Source: Bernardetia sp042180575
Lineage (GTDB): Bacteria; Bacteroidota; Bacteroidia; Cytophagales; Bernardetiaceae
Direction: 5' to 3'
Length of the DNA: 64,000 nt
Assembly (NCBI RefSeq): GCF_042180575.1
Contig: NZ_CP170094.1
Location: 1,736,001-1,800,000, forward strand
Position numbers and translations under genes: made by a program. Shown here piece by piece: positions 1-8,191 of the stretch (its first letter is position 1; every line of letters begins with the position of its first letter). Below the pieces are notes generated by a model. The model had not been told where the DNA came from. It saw nothing but the letters and a program-made list of their open reading frames with translations, and made no database searches.

Positions 1-2
1 TC

Positions 3-16
3 CAAGCATATGCTTG
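3..16. repeat. short palindrome at left edge
   Basis: CAAGCATATGCTTG is a perfect 14-bp palindrome just downstream of the efflux fusion-protein gene. It resembles the longer TTCAAGCGTCGACGCTTGAA palindromes near 8.2 and 38.5 kb, but with a changed centre. It may be a diverged member of that family or a terminator stem; the window edge prevents a decision. Confidence 0.5.
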
Positions 17-35
17 AACGAGAAATATTTATTTT

Positions 36-1199
36 TTATGACTTAATGAAACGAACATTTTCTCCGTCCACTACTTCATTGTATCCTTTACTGATTACTT
101 CATCAGTAGCTGAAAGTCCTTCAGTTACAACAGTTGAACCTTCATACGACATTCCTGTTTTTACAACTACTTTTTTAGCTACTTTTTTTCCAGCTTCCTC
201 TTTAACAACATACAAAAACTTATCTCCACTTGTTCCTATTTGAATCAAGTTAGTAGGAACTGTAATTGCTTCTTCTTGTTGAAAATCATTGATTTTAACA
301 GTTCCAACAAGGTTTGGTTTGATAGCTCCGTCTTTATTTGGAAGGTCAATCTGAACTTTAAAAGTACGGTTTGCAGTGTTAATTGTCTGTCCTACAAAAG
401 ATATTTTTTGTTCCATTTCAGTACCTAAAGCACTAAAGAAGATTTTTACTTTATCACCTTTTTTGACAGCAGAAAGGTAGTTTTCAGAAACATCGGCTAC
501 AAGTTGCACATCAGAAACATTAATAACACGAGCAATCGGCATAGCTGGATTTGCTAGTTCACCTTGTTTTGCATAAACTTCATCGATAGTTCCCGAAATT
601 GGGGATTTGACTACTGTTTTACTCATCTGTTGTTTAAGTGTAGCAATGCTGTTTTCTAAAGATTCTTTTTGATTTTGAGATTGTAGGTATTCGATTTCTG
701 AACCTATTTTTTGTTCCCAAAGACGTTTTCTTTTTTCATAAACTGTTGTAGCAAGTGAAAGGCGAGTTTCAAGTTCTGCTACTTGTTTGTTAAAAGTTCC
801 TGCATCAAGTGTTGCAATTACTTGTCCTGCCGAAACTCTATCTCCTTCTTTTACTTTTAGAGAAACAATCGTTGCTGGCATTTCAGGCAAAATATTTACA
901 TTTTTGTCTGATTCTACTGTTCCTTGTACTTCAATATAATGATTGAAAGTTTCAGATTTTACAGGCATTGATTCTACCAATTTTGAAGGATTTTCTTTTT
1001 TTGCAGCTTCACCTAGTGCATCTTCAAGTTGAGCAATTTCGCCTTGAAGTTCCATTAGTTCATTGCGTTTTTTCTCTAAAGCAGCCTTTTTTTCTTCTGG
1101 AGTTTTAGGTTCTTTTTCTCCACAAGAAGAAAGAAAAGAAAGGGAAAGAATAGCTACAAGCAAAAAAGATAAATAGCTTTTTTTATTAGAATATTTCAT
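36..1199 (-). CDS. RND efflux membrane fusion protein (HlyD/AcrA family)
   Basis: Periplasmic adaptor of a tripartite RND pump, joining an inner-membrane transporter to a TolC-type channel. The 387-aa product starts with a lipoprotein signal (hydrophobic stretch, then SFLSSCGEK), followed by a coiled coil (about residues 35-70). A biotinyl-lipoyl-like segment (VKEGDRVSAGQVIATLDAG) follows, then an alpha-helical hairpin and the second lipoyl half (VVKSPISGTIDEVYAKQGE). The rest is beta-barrel and membrane-proximal. Length is typical. It is the third gene after tetR and the TolC-like gene on the same strand; the RND transporter itself is expected just beyond the left edge. The substrate cannot be read from the sequence. 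Confidence 0.93.
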   Translation of the reverse strand: MKYSNKKSYLSFLLVAILSLSFLSSCGEKEPKTPEEKKAALEKKRNELMELQGEIAQLEDALGEAAKKENPSKLVESMPVKSETFNHYIEVQGTVESDKNVNILPEMPATIVSLKVKEGDRVSAGQVIATLDAGTFNKQVAELETRLSLATTVYEKRKRLWEQKIGSEIEYLQSQNQKESLENSIATLKQQMSKTVVKSPISGTIDEVYAKQGELANPAMPIARVINVSDVQLVADVSENYLSAVKKGDKVKIFFSALGTEMEQKISFVGQTINTANRTFKVQIDLPNKDGAIKPNLVGTVKINDFQQEEAITVPTNLIQIGTSGDKFLYVVKEEAGKKVAKKVVVKTGMSYEGSTVVTEGLSATDEVISKGYNEVVDGENVRFIKS

Positions 1200-1276
1200 A
1201 GTTCAATTACGAATTAAAAATTACGGATTACGAATGTTTTTTGATGTTGAATGAATTAAATGCAAATTTCGTTTTA

Positions 1277-1354
1277 ACCACAGAGGTTAGAGTTTAGAGA
1301 GAAATACAAATACAAATTTCTTTATTAAACACAGAGTTACAGAGAACACAGAGA
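1277..1354. repeat. CACAGAG-type intergenic repeats
   Basis: Between the fusion-protein and TolC genes lie imperfect CACAGAGGTTAGAG / ACAGAGTTACAGAG / ACACAGAGAATG units. Similar text (AACACAGAACTACCACGTTA) occurs near 38.91 kb before lptB. This is an interspersed low-complexity repeat, not coding. Its function is unknown. Confidence 0.5.
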
Positions 1355-1393
1355 ATGAAATGAAATTGCATTTTGAAATTAACTGGTAACTGA

Positions 1394-2797
1394 TTACTGT
1401 TCACTAGTAACTGTATATAAAGTTCCTTGTGCTTTCTGCATATCAATTTTGGCAACCATTGCATCATATAAAGCTGAATAGTAATTTGTTTGAGCTTCTT
1501 TGTATGCTGTTTCAGCTTCCACAACTTCCAAATTTGAACCTACACCTTCTTCATATTTGATTTTGGTTACTCTAAAAATTTCTTTGGCTAACTCCATATT
1601 TTCTTCTTGAAATTTGAGTTTGTCAATGCTATTTTTGAGTGTAATTTGTGACTGAGCAACTTGAAGGTTTACTACTCTTGAAAAATCACGCATCTGATTT
1701 TCTGTTTTCAAAAGTCTAAATTTTTCTTGTTGTACTAAGTATTTTTTCTCAAAAGAATCAAAAACAGGAACATTCAAACTAATTCCGAAAGACCCATTAG
1801 CTACCCATCTGTCACTTGCAAAAGGAACTAAATCTTTCGTTTCTGCTGAACCCATATTTGCACCATAATTTGCAAAAAATGAAAGTGTAGGCAAATAACG
1901 AGCTTTATATTCTTTGATTTGAAGTAAGTTGAGTTCTTTTTGAGTTTGGAGTAATGAAAATTCAATGCGCTGTTCTGGATTTATTTGAGCAACTAACGCA
2001 TCAGATTCATTGATTTCTAATTTTTCTAATGAACCACTAACAGTCAGTTTGTCTTCCTGTTCTAATCCCATCTGAAATTTGAGAAGCATATCACTAAGTT
2101 CTATCAAACGCTCAAAATTCTGAATTTCCATTTTGATATTATTTGAAGAAACTTTTAGTCTATCAGCATCAATTTTTTCAGCAAAACCATTTTCATAAAG
2201 AGCCTTTGTTTGTTGATAAACAGTATCAAGTCTGTTGTAATTTTGCTTTAAAAGCTCTAAACGTTCTCTATTAATAAGAAGCGAATAATAGGCTTTACTG
2301 ACTGATTCTGCAATTTCTATTTTTGACTGTGTGATTTGTTTTTCAGAAAGTTCTGTATAAGTAGAAGCAGCCTTCAAACCTAGAATATACGAACCACTAA
2401 AAACAAGCTGTTGTACTTCGATTTTTGATTGTCCTACATATTGAGGTTGAAATTCTACACCTACAAATGTCCCTTCTGGAGCTTGTGGATTCAAGATTTG
2501 AGCAGGCAGAAAGTTTACAGGAACTTTGTAATTATCAATCAAAGAAAGTGAAGCATTTACTTGTGGCAATCCGATAGAACGAACTTCTCCTACTTTTGCT
2601 TTAGCAATTTGATTGTCTAATTGTGCATTTTTCACTTCTACACGGTTTTCGATGGCATATTCTATACATTGTTCTAGTGTATAGTTTTCCAAATTTTTAG
2701 TGGTAGTAGAATTTTGGGTATTTTCTTGTGCTTTTAAATCACTTCCAAAAAGGAAAGTTAAAAATAAGACAGAAAATAAAGTTAAAAATCGATACAT
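1394..2797 (-). CDS. TolC-family outer membrane efflux protein
   Basis: Outer-membrane channel of the pump. The 467-aa protein has a signal peptide (MYRFLTLFSVLFLTFLFGS...A) and the two OEP repeats of the TolC family (about 40-240 and 260-460), rich in long alpha-helices; the second contains VPVFDSFEKKYLVQQEKFRL. It lies 53 bp downstream of tetR and about 190 bp upstream of the fusion-protein gene, all on one strand, so the three genes are probably one operon. The last codons (TVTSEQ) lie in an ACTGGTAACTG-like repeat that also occurs before lptB, so the extreme C-terminus may have been altered by repeat spread. Confidence 0.93.
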   Translation of the reverse strand: MYRFLTLFSVLFLTFLFGSDLKAQENTQNSTTTKNLENYTLEQCIEYAIENRVEVKNAQLDNQIAKAKVGEVRSIGLPQVNASLSLIDNYKVPVNFLPAQILNPQAPEGTFVGVEFQPQYVGQSKIEVQQLVFSGSYILGLKAASTYTELSEKQITQSKIEIAESVSKAYYSLLINRERLELLKQNYNRLDTVYQQTKALYENGFAEKIDADRLKVSSNNIKMEIQNFERLIELSDMLLKFQMGLEQEDKLTVSGSLEKLEINESDALVAQINPEQRIEFSLLQTQKELNLLQIKEYKARYLPTLSFFANYGANMGSAETKDLVPFASDRWVANGSFGISLNVPVFDSFEKKYLVQQEKFRLLKTENQMRDFSRVVNLQVAQSQITLKNSIDKLKFQEENMELAKEIFRVTKIKYEEGVGSNLEVVEAETAYKEAQTNYYSALYDAMVAKIDMQKAQGTLYTVTSEQ

Positions 2798-2850
2798 TAT
2801 AATTAAGTAGTTGATTGAATAATTAAAAATAGTTGAGTAGAAATCGTTGC

Positions 2851-3549
2851 TTAATTGAAAAACTCTACACTTTCTAGTGCTTTTGTTAGTGTATGATGTC
2901 CTTCAATAGTTACAAGACCATATAAAAAATGCTTGAAAATTTGGAACTGTACGTCTCCGATATTATATGTTTTTTGAGAAAAAACTTGAGGATTAAAGAT
3001 AGATTCGACTTGTGCCATTCGCATTCTTGCAATTACTTCTGGGTCAATATCTTCTCTATATAATCCTTCTTCTTTTCCTCTTTCCATATTTGCTTTTATT
3101 CCCTTAATAATTTTTTCTTCTTTGTGCCTTAAAAACATTTTCCATGCTTTTGGGTAACTGCGCTGCAAATCCAAAATCAGAGAAGGATGAAAATTGAGAA
3201 AAAACTGTCTGTTGTATTCCATAATTTTCAAAACTTGGTCAATCGCATTTTCAGCTTTTTGAGAAGCCTCTTCCATATTGCAATGCTCATTTTCAAGTTG
3301 ATGTTCGGCACAGAGATAAACTAATTCTGCTTTATCTTGAATGTATTGATACAATGTTTTTTTAGACATAGCAAGTTTGCTGGCTATATCGTCCATTGTT
3401 ACGCTGCGAAGTCCGTACGTCCAAAAAAGTTCTTGTGCTCCTTCTACTATTGTTTTCTTAACAGCTTCAAATTCCTGCAATTCTTTTTCGTTTGACTCTT
3501 TCGATTCGTCTTCTTGATTTGATGTATTATCTAAATTAGATATGTCCAT
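2851..3549 (-). CDS. TetR/AcrR family transcriptional regulator
   Basis: Likely local repressor of the efflux operon. The 232-aa protein has an unusually long acidic N-terminal extension (about 28 residues, rich in E, D, S, N). The TetR helix-turn-helix follows (MDDIASKLAMSKKTLYQYI, about residues 51-70), then a helical ligand-binding domain. It is the first gene of the operon. Its own promoter carries an inverted repeat between the -33 and -7 elements, as expected for autorepression. The ligand is unknown. Confidence 0.93.
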   Translation of the reverse strand: MDISNLDNTSNQEDESKESNEKELQEFEAVKKTIVEGAQELFWTYGLRSVTMDDIASKLAMSKKTLYQYIQDKAELVYLCAEHQLENEHCNMEEASQKAENAIDQVLKIMEYNRQFFLNFHPSLILDLQRSYPKAWKMFLRHKEEKIIKGIKANMERGKEEGLYREDIDPEVIARMRMAQVESIFNPQVFSQKTYNIGDVQFQIFKHFLYGLVTIEGHHTLTKALESVEFFN

Positions 3550-3632
3550 TTTAGTAGTTCACTCCTTATTTATTTTATTAGTTTGAAAAGTTTAAAATTC
3601 AGTCTAAGTCTTTAGCTCTGAATTTACACTTG

Positions 3633-3663
3633 CAAAACTATGGAAACTAAATCAATTTTCAAA
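3633..3663 (-). promoter_or_regulatory. promoter of tetR-efflux operon
   Basis: Read on the minus strand there is TTTG (3663-3660), a 19-nt spacer, and TAGTTTTG (3640-3633). This matches the Bacteroidota consensus TTTG-N19/20-TAnnTTTG exactly. It lies about 85 bp upstream of the tetR start. Confidence 0.75.
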
Positions 3664-3669
3664 GTTTCC
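3642..3669. promoter_or_regulatory. putative TetR operator
   Basis: GGAAACT (3642-3648) and AGTTTCC (3663-3669) form a perfect 7-bp inverted repeat with a 14-bp gap. It covers the space between the -7 and -33 elements of the tetR promoter. Position and symmetry suit a TetR dimer that blocks RNA polymerase. Binding by the neighbouring TetR protein is inferred. Confidence 0.55.
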
Positions 3670-3753
3670 TGCGTTTATGGAGTTACTAACGTTTCTTATT
3701 TTTTTTAGTTTAGATTTTTGGTGTGAAAGTGTGTTAAAAAAAATAGCATAAAA

Positions 3754-3780
3754 AAACCTATTTCTATTAAAAATAGGTTG
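3754..3780 (-). terminator. hairpin terminator after HNH gene
   Basis: AAACCTATTT - 7-nt loop - AAATAGGTT, with A/T runs on both sides, lies 70 bp past the stop of the HNH gene. Two other terminators in the window (6829 and 11657) use nearly the same stem. Confidence 0.65.
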
Positions 3781-3846
3781 GCTTACTCTAAACTATGGGC
3801 AAAGCTTTTGCACAAACACGAAAAAGTTAAAATAGGTTCATTAAAA

Positions 3847-4749
3847 TCAATCCAACAAACCTAATTCTTTGGCGATGTCGTGGGTAAGTTTGGAGAGGGG
3901 GCGAAGGTGGAAATTTTCTTCTTCCATAATTCCGTTGGAAAGATGGCGAATTACGTCTTCTCTATTTCTAAAAAAAGTGCCTTCGTATTTTTGGAATAAT
4001 TCATCAATATACGAATCTGGATAAGTAACTTGTTTTTGGATAAGTTCTAAAATTTGGTCTTTGTGTGAACTGTACAAAGATTGTAGTGAAAAACATTTCA
4101 AATTAGATTTTATAATGTCATCTTTTAGATTAAGTCTTATTTCAATGCTATTTTGGTCATAATAGAATTTTGAATCTTTTATTTTTAAATGAAATTTTAA
4201 AAGTTCTTTATTCCAATATCTTTCATCATACGGATTTAAGTCAATTTTTTTAGATGATTTTACATGATTACATACTTTACAACTTGGAATTAAATTGTAA
4301 AAAGAAATTGCTAAAAAAGGAAATTTCTCCTTTGGATGAAAATGGTCTATTTCGGAAGTTCTCTTTCTAGTTTTCTCATCAATATTTTGAATATAATTAC
4401 GATTACAATAAGGACAAACATCAATGCCTAATTCTTTTACTAAATGATAAGCATTGTAGGGATTGTTTCTTGTGCCATATTGAGTAGTTGATTTTGCAAA
4501 ATCTTCATATAGTTTTTTTAATTTTTCAATTTCAGAAGAATATTTTTCTTCTTTTAATTGAACTGCATATTTTTCTAATTCTTGAGGTTTTGCCTTTACA
4601 AGAGTTTCAAATTTTACATTTCTATCCTTACACCATTTCAAAACATTTTCATAATCTGTTTTAGAGAAATCAGTAATGTCTCTTTTTGATATTAATTCCC
4701 AATGCCTTTGCGCTAGTTTCTCTAAATCTCTATGTTGTATTGGAATCAT
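3847..4749 (-). CDS. HNH nuclease, PtuB-like (Septu-type defence)
   Basis: Probable DNA-cleaving partner of the upstream ATPase. The 300-aa protein has a zinc-type HNH domain: CPYC (residues 112-115), the catalytic EIDHFHPK stretch (H136), N152 in the middle strand, and CKVC (157-160) followed by NHVKSSK. The N-terminal 100 residues are helical and may bind the ATPase. It follows the ATPase gene on the same strand after 150 bp that holds two hairpins. An AAA/ABC-type ATPase plus HNH pair is the known make-up of Septu (PtuA-PtuB). The assignment rests on gene order and motifs; no reverse transcriptase is nearby, so it is not a retron-linked form. Confidence 0.72.
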   Translation of the reverse strand: MIPIQHRDLEKLAQRHWELISKRDITDFSKTDYENVLKWCKDRNVKFETLVKAKPQELEKYAVQLKEEKYSSEIEKLKKLYEDFAKSTTQYGTRNNPYNAYHLVKELGIDVCPYCNRNYIQNIDEKTRKRTSEIDHFHPKEKFPFLAISFYNLIPSCKVCNHVKSSKKIDLNPYDERYWNKELLKFHLKIKDSKFYYDQNSIEIRLNLKDDIIKSNLKCFSLQSLYSSHKDQILELIQKQVTYPDSYIDELFQKYEGTFFRNREDVIRHLSNGIMEEENFHLRPLSKLTHDIAKELGLLD

Positions 4750-4793
4750 TTTATTCGTGTTTGTAAACTATTGATAGTCTTTTTAAAATAAAA

Positions 4794-4866
4794 CTGTCGG
4801 ACACTTTCAGAAGTGTCAGTACAGTTCAAAACCTAACTATCTGACACCTTGAAGGTGTACTGATAG
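4794..4866. repeat. two tandem hairpins between ATPase and HNH genes
   Basis: Two hairpins have the same plan but different stems: 4794-4824 (outer CTGT/ACAG, inner GACACTT/AAGTGTC) and 4837-4866 (outer CTATC/GATAG, inner ACACCTT/AAGGTGT). A related GACACTT-aga-AAGTGTC hairpin occurs at 28975. They are members of a dispersed palindrome family. Here they could also lower expression of the HNH gene relative to the ATPase. Confidence 0.7.
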
Positions 4867-4899
4867 AGTATTTTTAGCATTTAAGAATCAGTACCATTA

Positions 4900-6720
4900 T
4901 TATTTTCTAGTTTTCCGATTAACTAATCCACGCAATTTTCTTAGTTCTTTTTCTAATCGTTCTATTTTATCATCATGCTCATCTACTTTTCGAAGGCGTT
5001 TGCTATCCAAAAGTTTTTGCAACATCGTTTTTACAATCGGTTCTCCAATCATTGAAATAATTATTTCACAATGTTCTATTTCTTCTTTTTCTAGTTTTGA
5101 CTTATCTAATAATTTAATTACTTCATCAATTTTATCTTGTGCAAAAGTGCCTGTAAGTCCATCTTTCATGAAAAATGAATTAGTCAGCAATGTATGAATA
5201 TTTGCCCCAAAAGTCTGTTTCATTGCTGTTGGTTGAGCTACAATACATTTACCATCTGCCCCTTTCTCCAAAAAAATAACATTCTCTTTCGGCAAATCAG
5301 AAACCAAAAAAGGAGAGTGAGAAGTTAGAATAAGTTGGATTTGTTTGTTTGGGAATATCTTTGGTAAAGTATCAAGCAAGATTTTTAAATACTGCTTTTG
5401 CCATTGGGGATGTAAACCTAATTCGCCTTCGTCTATAATAATCATTATACTATTTTTAGTATTAGATTTCCCTAAATTCTGAAATGTAGAAAGTTGAAAT
5501 AAAAGAGCATCTTCTCCTCTACTTAAATGTTGAATTTGATTGTCTTTTTTTAAATCGAAATCAAAAAAATAAAAATTATTATCATATGATTCAATAAACT
5601 CTTGTGTATATTTATCTTCTATGTAAAGAGTTAAACATTTATTTACATTATCATAGTTCTTTTCTTCTAAGCTATCTATAATTTCAAATAGAGAAATAAT
5701 ATATTTAAAAAAATCAAAATGACGTTTAATATTCAAATCTTCGAAATACAATAAATAATCTTGTATATAAGTCCTATAATTGACTATATCATTTTGCTTG
5801 TTTATGATATATCTTGGGTCTAGTATAAATTCAAACTCTTTTCTTTCATTTTCAGAGAGAATGACAGTATCATTAAATATCTGAACTATTACCATGTGAA
5901 TTTTTGTTGTCATTAATTCATATAGACACATAAAAATATATTCTTTGTACTCAATAAAGTTATTGGCTCTGTTTCCCCGATTCTCTAAATTTATTTGATG
6001 GATTAAAGGTTCAAATCCAGAACCATCATATTCCATAGATTCTTCATCTAACTTTCTCATTATATCTAATAGGTCTATGTTTTTTACATTTACATTTAAA
6101 GAATCTATTTCTAGTATATTATTTTGTATTAGAAAGTTTACTTGAAAAAATACTTTTTCACTATTTAATCTACGATTATCTTGTAATAATTCAGCACTAT
6201 AAGCATCATAAAGTTGATTCACAGATGTTTGAACCCATTTAAAATTAGAATTTCTATTAATATCACTAGGTGTGGTAAAGTATTCATATTTTAAAATAGA
6301 ATATTCTATTGAATGTAAAACTGAACTAAAAATTGACTCAACTTTTATTTTATTGTTAATTATTTTTACTTGCTTATTTTTTTTAACGATTTGAATGTAA
6401 GAGTATTCATTTGTTGAATTTATACTTAGAAATTCCAAAACCGAACTCTTCCCTGCTCCATTCTCCCCAACAATAGCCGTAACATTTGTTATTCCATAAT
6501 CTGTATTTTTTGTTGTTTCATCTTTGAAAAAATCTTTATAAAATTTTTTTTTATCTTCTCGTTCTTTCAAATCCATTTTATCCTCTAATTTTCCACCAAT
6601 TACTTTTCCTTCTTCATCAAAATCAGTAGGAGTAAATTCGAATTTATACAACGGACTAAAATTAAATCCTTGTCGGTAAATATTTTTATAATCTTCAATC
6701 CAAAGATAAAGGAGTTCCAT
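4900..6720 (-). CDS. AAA/ABC-type ATPase, PtuA-like (Septu-type defence)
   Basis: ATPase that probably senses or controls in an anti-phage pair with the downstream HNH nuclease. Starting at the ATG at 6720, the 606-aa protein begins MELLYLWIEDYKNI, the usual N-terminus of this family; an upstream ATG at 6777 would add 19 unlikely residues. Visible motifs are Walker A GENGAGKSS (85-93), a signature-like HLSRGEDALL, Walker B MIIIDEGELGLHP, an H-loop LTSHSPFLV, and a charged coiled coil at the C-terminus (RLEKELRKLRGL). The long central insert is rich in N, Y and I and more AT-rich than neighbouring genes, which fits acquisition by transfer. An overcoming-lysogenization-defect (OLD) nuclease is an alternative, but no Toprim motif follows. 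Confidence 0.75.
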   Translation of the reverse strand: MELLYLWIEDYKNIYRQGFNFSPLYKFEFTPTDFDEEGKVIGGKLEDKMDLKEREDKKKFYKDFFKDETTKNTDYGITNVTAIVGENGAGKSSVLEFLSINSTNEYSYIQIVKKNKQVKIINNKIKVESIFSSVLHSIEYSILKYEYFTTPSDINRNSNFKWVQTSVNQLYDAYSAELLQDNRRLNSEKVFFQVNFLIQNNILEIDSLNVNVKNIDLLDIMRKLDEESMEYDGSGFEPLIHQINLENRGNRANNFIEYKEYIFMCLYELMTTKIHMVIVQIFNDTVILSENERKEFEFILDPRYIINKQNDIVNYRTYIQDYLLYFEDLNIKRHFDFFKYIISLFEIIDSLEEKNYDNVNKCLTLYIEDKYTQEFIESYDNNFYFFDFDLKKDNQIQHLSRGEDALLFQLSTFQNLGKSNTKNSIMIIIDEGELGLHPQWQKQYLKILLDTLPKIFPNKQIQLILTSHSPFLVSDLPKENVIFLEKGADGKCIVAQPTAMKQTFGANIHTLLTNSFFMKDGLTGTFAQDKIDEVIKLLDKSKLEKEEIEHCEIIISMIGEPIVKTMLQKLLDSKRLRKVDEHDDKIERLEKELRKLRGLVNRKTRK

Positions 6721-6785
6721 AGTAGTTTTTTGAGTAAGAAGTAGCGTTTTAGGAATAGAAAACAAGATACAAAACATAAATACTC

Positions 6786-6818
6786 AAACCTATAAGGTTT
6801 CCAAAACCTTATAGGTTT
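6786..6818. repeat. inverted repeat with self-palindromic arms
   Basis: AAACCTATAAGGTTT (6786-6800) and AAACCTTATAGGTTT (6804-6818) pair over 15 bp with a 3-nt loop, and each arm is itself palindromic. A second copy with altered sequence lies at 48801-48833. Here it sits upstream of the ATPase start. Confidence 0.75.
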
Positions 6819-6828
6819 AAACCAAAAA

Positions 6829-6857
6829 AAAACCTATCTCTACTAGAAATAGGTTTT
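6829..6857 (-). terminator. terminator of hmu operon
   Basis: AAAACCTAT / ATAGGTTTT pair across an 11-nt loop, flanked by A/T runs. It lies 64 bp past the hmuY stop and just before the ATPase gene, separating the two transcription units. Confidence 0.6.
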
Positions 6858-6920
6858 GTCTATATTCAAAATGAAAGAATCAAAAATTAAAATCTATATT
6901 TTCAATTTTTCAGAACAGTC

Positions 6921-7565
6921 TTAGAATTTTTTAGAACCATCAGTTTGCACCACAAAACGCAACGTATAATGTCTTGAATCTTCAAGAGGTGCAGTAGTTG
7001 GGTCAGCAGGAGCATTTTTGTAATAACTCACAATCTCTACTTTTGCATATTTTTCGTCAGCAGTACGGATAACCAAAATTTTTCCTGCAATCGGACTAAT
7101 TACATGAGTAGTTGGGTCGTAATTGTACCAACCTTTTCCAGAACCTGATGTAATAGCTAAATCAGTAGGAGAATTATCTTGATTGAATGTTTGGCTTTCA
7201 GGAATTTCTTGTAATTCGTCAAAAAGACCATCAAAAATATATGCGCCACCTTGTCCTGTTCGGATTGCGCCACCGTTCACAATGATTGTAGAACCTCTAA
7301 AACCAATATCCCATTTTGTAGAAGCACTATCTGTGTTGGCAATAATTTTATTTTCACGCAAACTAAAAAGCGTAAAATTTCCAGTCGTTCCCATTGGCAT
7401 TCCTGTTGTTGGGTCAATCTGAATTGGGTCTGCAATAATATTACTTGCTGTTTCTACTGTCAAAGGTTCTGGAGTTGGGTCTTCATTATCATCATCCTTA
7501 CAAGAAGAAAAAATAAAAAGACAAGTTGCTAAAAGTAAGATTACGTTTAAAGAGAAAATTTTCAT
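6921..7565 (-). CDS. hmuY: HmuY-family heme-binding lipoprotein
   Basis: Surface or periplasmic lipoprotein that, in the HmuY family, binds heme and passes it to the TonB receptor. The 214-aa product has a lipoprotein signal (hydrophobic stretch, then FIFSSCKDDD), a Pro/Thr/Glu linker, and the family core with KWDIGFRGSTIIVNGG and the glycine-rich GQGGA segment. A C-terminal beta-region (HYTLRFVVQ) closes the protein. Length matches the family. It is the last gene of an operon with a DoxX-like protein and a TonB receptor. The axial heme ligands cannot be assigned by eye. Confidence 0.85.
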   Translation of the reverse strand: MKIFSLNVILLLATCLFIFSSCKDDDNEDPTPEPLTVETASNIIADPIQIDPTTGMPMGTTGNFTLFSLRENKIIANTDSASTKWDIGFRGSTIIVNGGAIRTGQGGAYIFDGLFDELQEIPESQTFNQDNSPTDLAITSGSGKGWYNYDPTTHVISPIAGKILVIRTADEKYAKVEIVSYYKNAPADPTTAPLEDSRHYTLRFVVQTDGSKKF

Positions 7566-7602
7566 GGCTGGTTAAAATTTGAGTTGGTTGAAGTTAATGT
7601 AA

Positions 7603-7666
7603 AACAGACATCCCTGTCTGTTGGAAAAATAAAAGATTGTTTTTTTCACAGACTAGGAAGTCTGTG
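7603..7666. repeat. two ACAGAC-type hairpins
   Basis: AACAGACA-tccc-TGTCTGTT (7603-7622) and CACAGACT-agga-AGTCTGTG (7647-7666) occupy the gap between the DoxX gene and hmuY. The arms differ but stay paired, so these are two members of one small palindrome family. They may stabilise or attenuate the operon mRNA. Confidence 0.7.
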
Positions 7667-7677
7667 GTACAAGAATG

Positions 7678-8139
7678 CTAAGGTTTTATCCACAAAAGAG
7701 GTTTAAATTTTTTGTATTCTTTCGCTATCAGAATAATATTAATTGCCAAAAAACCACCTGTTTGGAAGAGTTCGGCTGTGTCATTAGGTTCAAGAAAAAA
7801 ATGAAATAAGAAAATATGTAGCGTAATCGGAACAAGCATAAGCGCACCTACAAAGCTCATATAGTGGCTCAGAATCATCAAACCAAAAACGATTTCACAG
7901 ATTCCTAAAAGCTGCCAAAAATAACCTGTTTGTTTCATTCCAAAAATGTAGTTTTTGATAACAAGTATATTTGGTTTTTCTCTAAGTTTTTGGCTGCCTT
8001 CTGTTTCAATTTGCGTAATCATTTGGGTAGGTTCAGGCAATGGTTTTGCAAATTTTTGATAGCCACCATAGAGCATTATTCCTCCCAAAATCAGACGAAT
8101 AGTGATGAAAAAGATGTTTTTGATAGTTTTTGAGTTCAT
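7678..8139 (-). CDS. DoxX-family membrane protein
   Basis: Small inner-membrane protein of 153 aa with four hydrophobic segments (near residues 8-25, 70-90, 95-115 and 128-142), matching the DoxX/MauE-like four-helix family. The first helix ends in GGIMLYGGYQKF, typical of the family. It lies between the TonB receptor and HmuY genes on one strand, so it is probably co-expressed under iron limitation. Its exact role in heme uptake is not known. Confidence 0.8.
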   Translation of the reverse strand: MNSKTIKNIFFITIRLILGGIMLYGGYQKFAKPLPEPTQMITQIETEGSQKLREKPNILVIKNYIFGMKQTGYFWQLLGICEIVFGLMILSHYMSFVGALMLVPITLHIFLFHFFLEPNDTAELFQTGGFLAINIILIAKEYKKFKPLLWIKP

Positions 8140-8155
8140 TGTTTTTTTTGTTTGT

Positions 8156-8181
8156 TAGTTCAAGCGTCGACGCTTGAACTA
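8156..8181. repeat. perfect 26-bp palindrome
   Basis: TAGTTCAAGCGTC followed by its exact complement lies between the TonB receptor and DoxX genes. The same palindrome, extended to 32 bp, recurs at 38525-38556. It contains a central GTCGAC. Confidence 0.85.
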
Positions 8182-8191
8182 GATATAATAA

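Noticed and set aside
1386..1411. tolC stop created by repeat insertion (truncated gene)
   Set aside because: The protein has the normal length for a TolC-family member; at most the last few residues derive from the repeat.
4750..4899. Retron non-coding RNA between the ATPase and HNH genes
   Set aside because: There are two hairpins, but no reverse transcriptase gene, no a1/a2-type complementary ends, and related hairpins occur elsewhere (28975), so dispersed repeats explain them.
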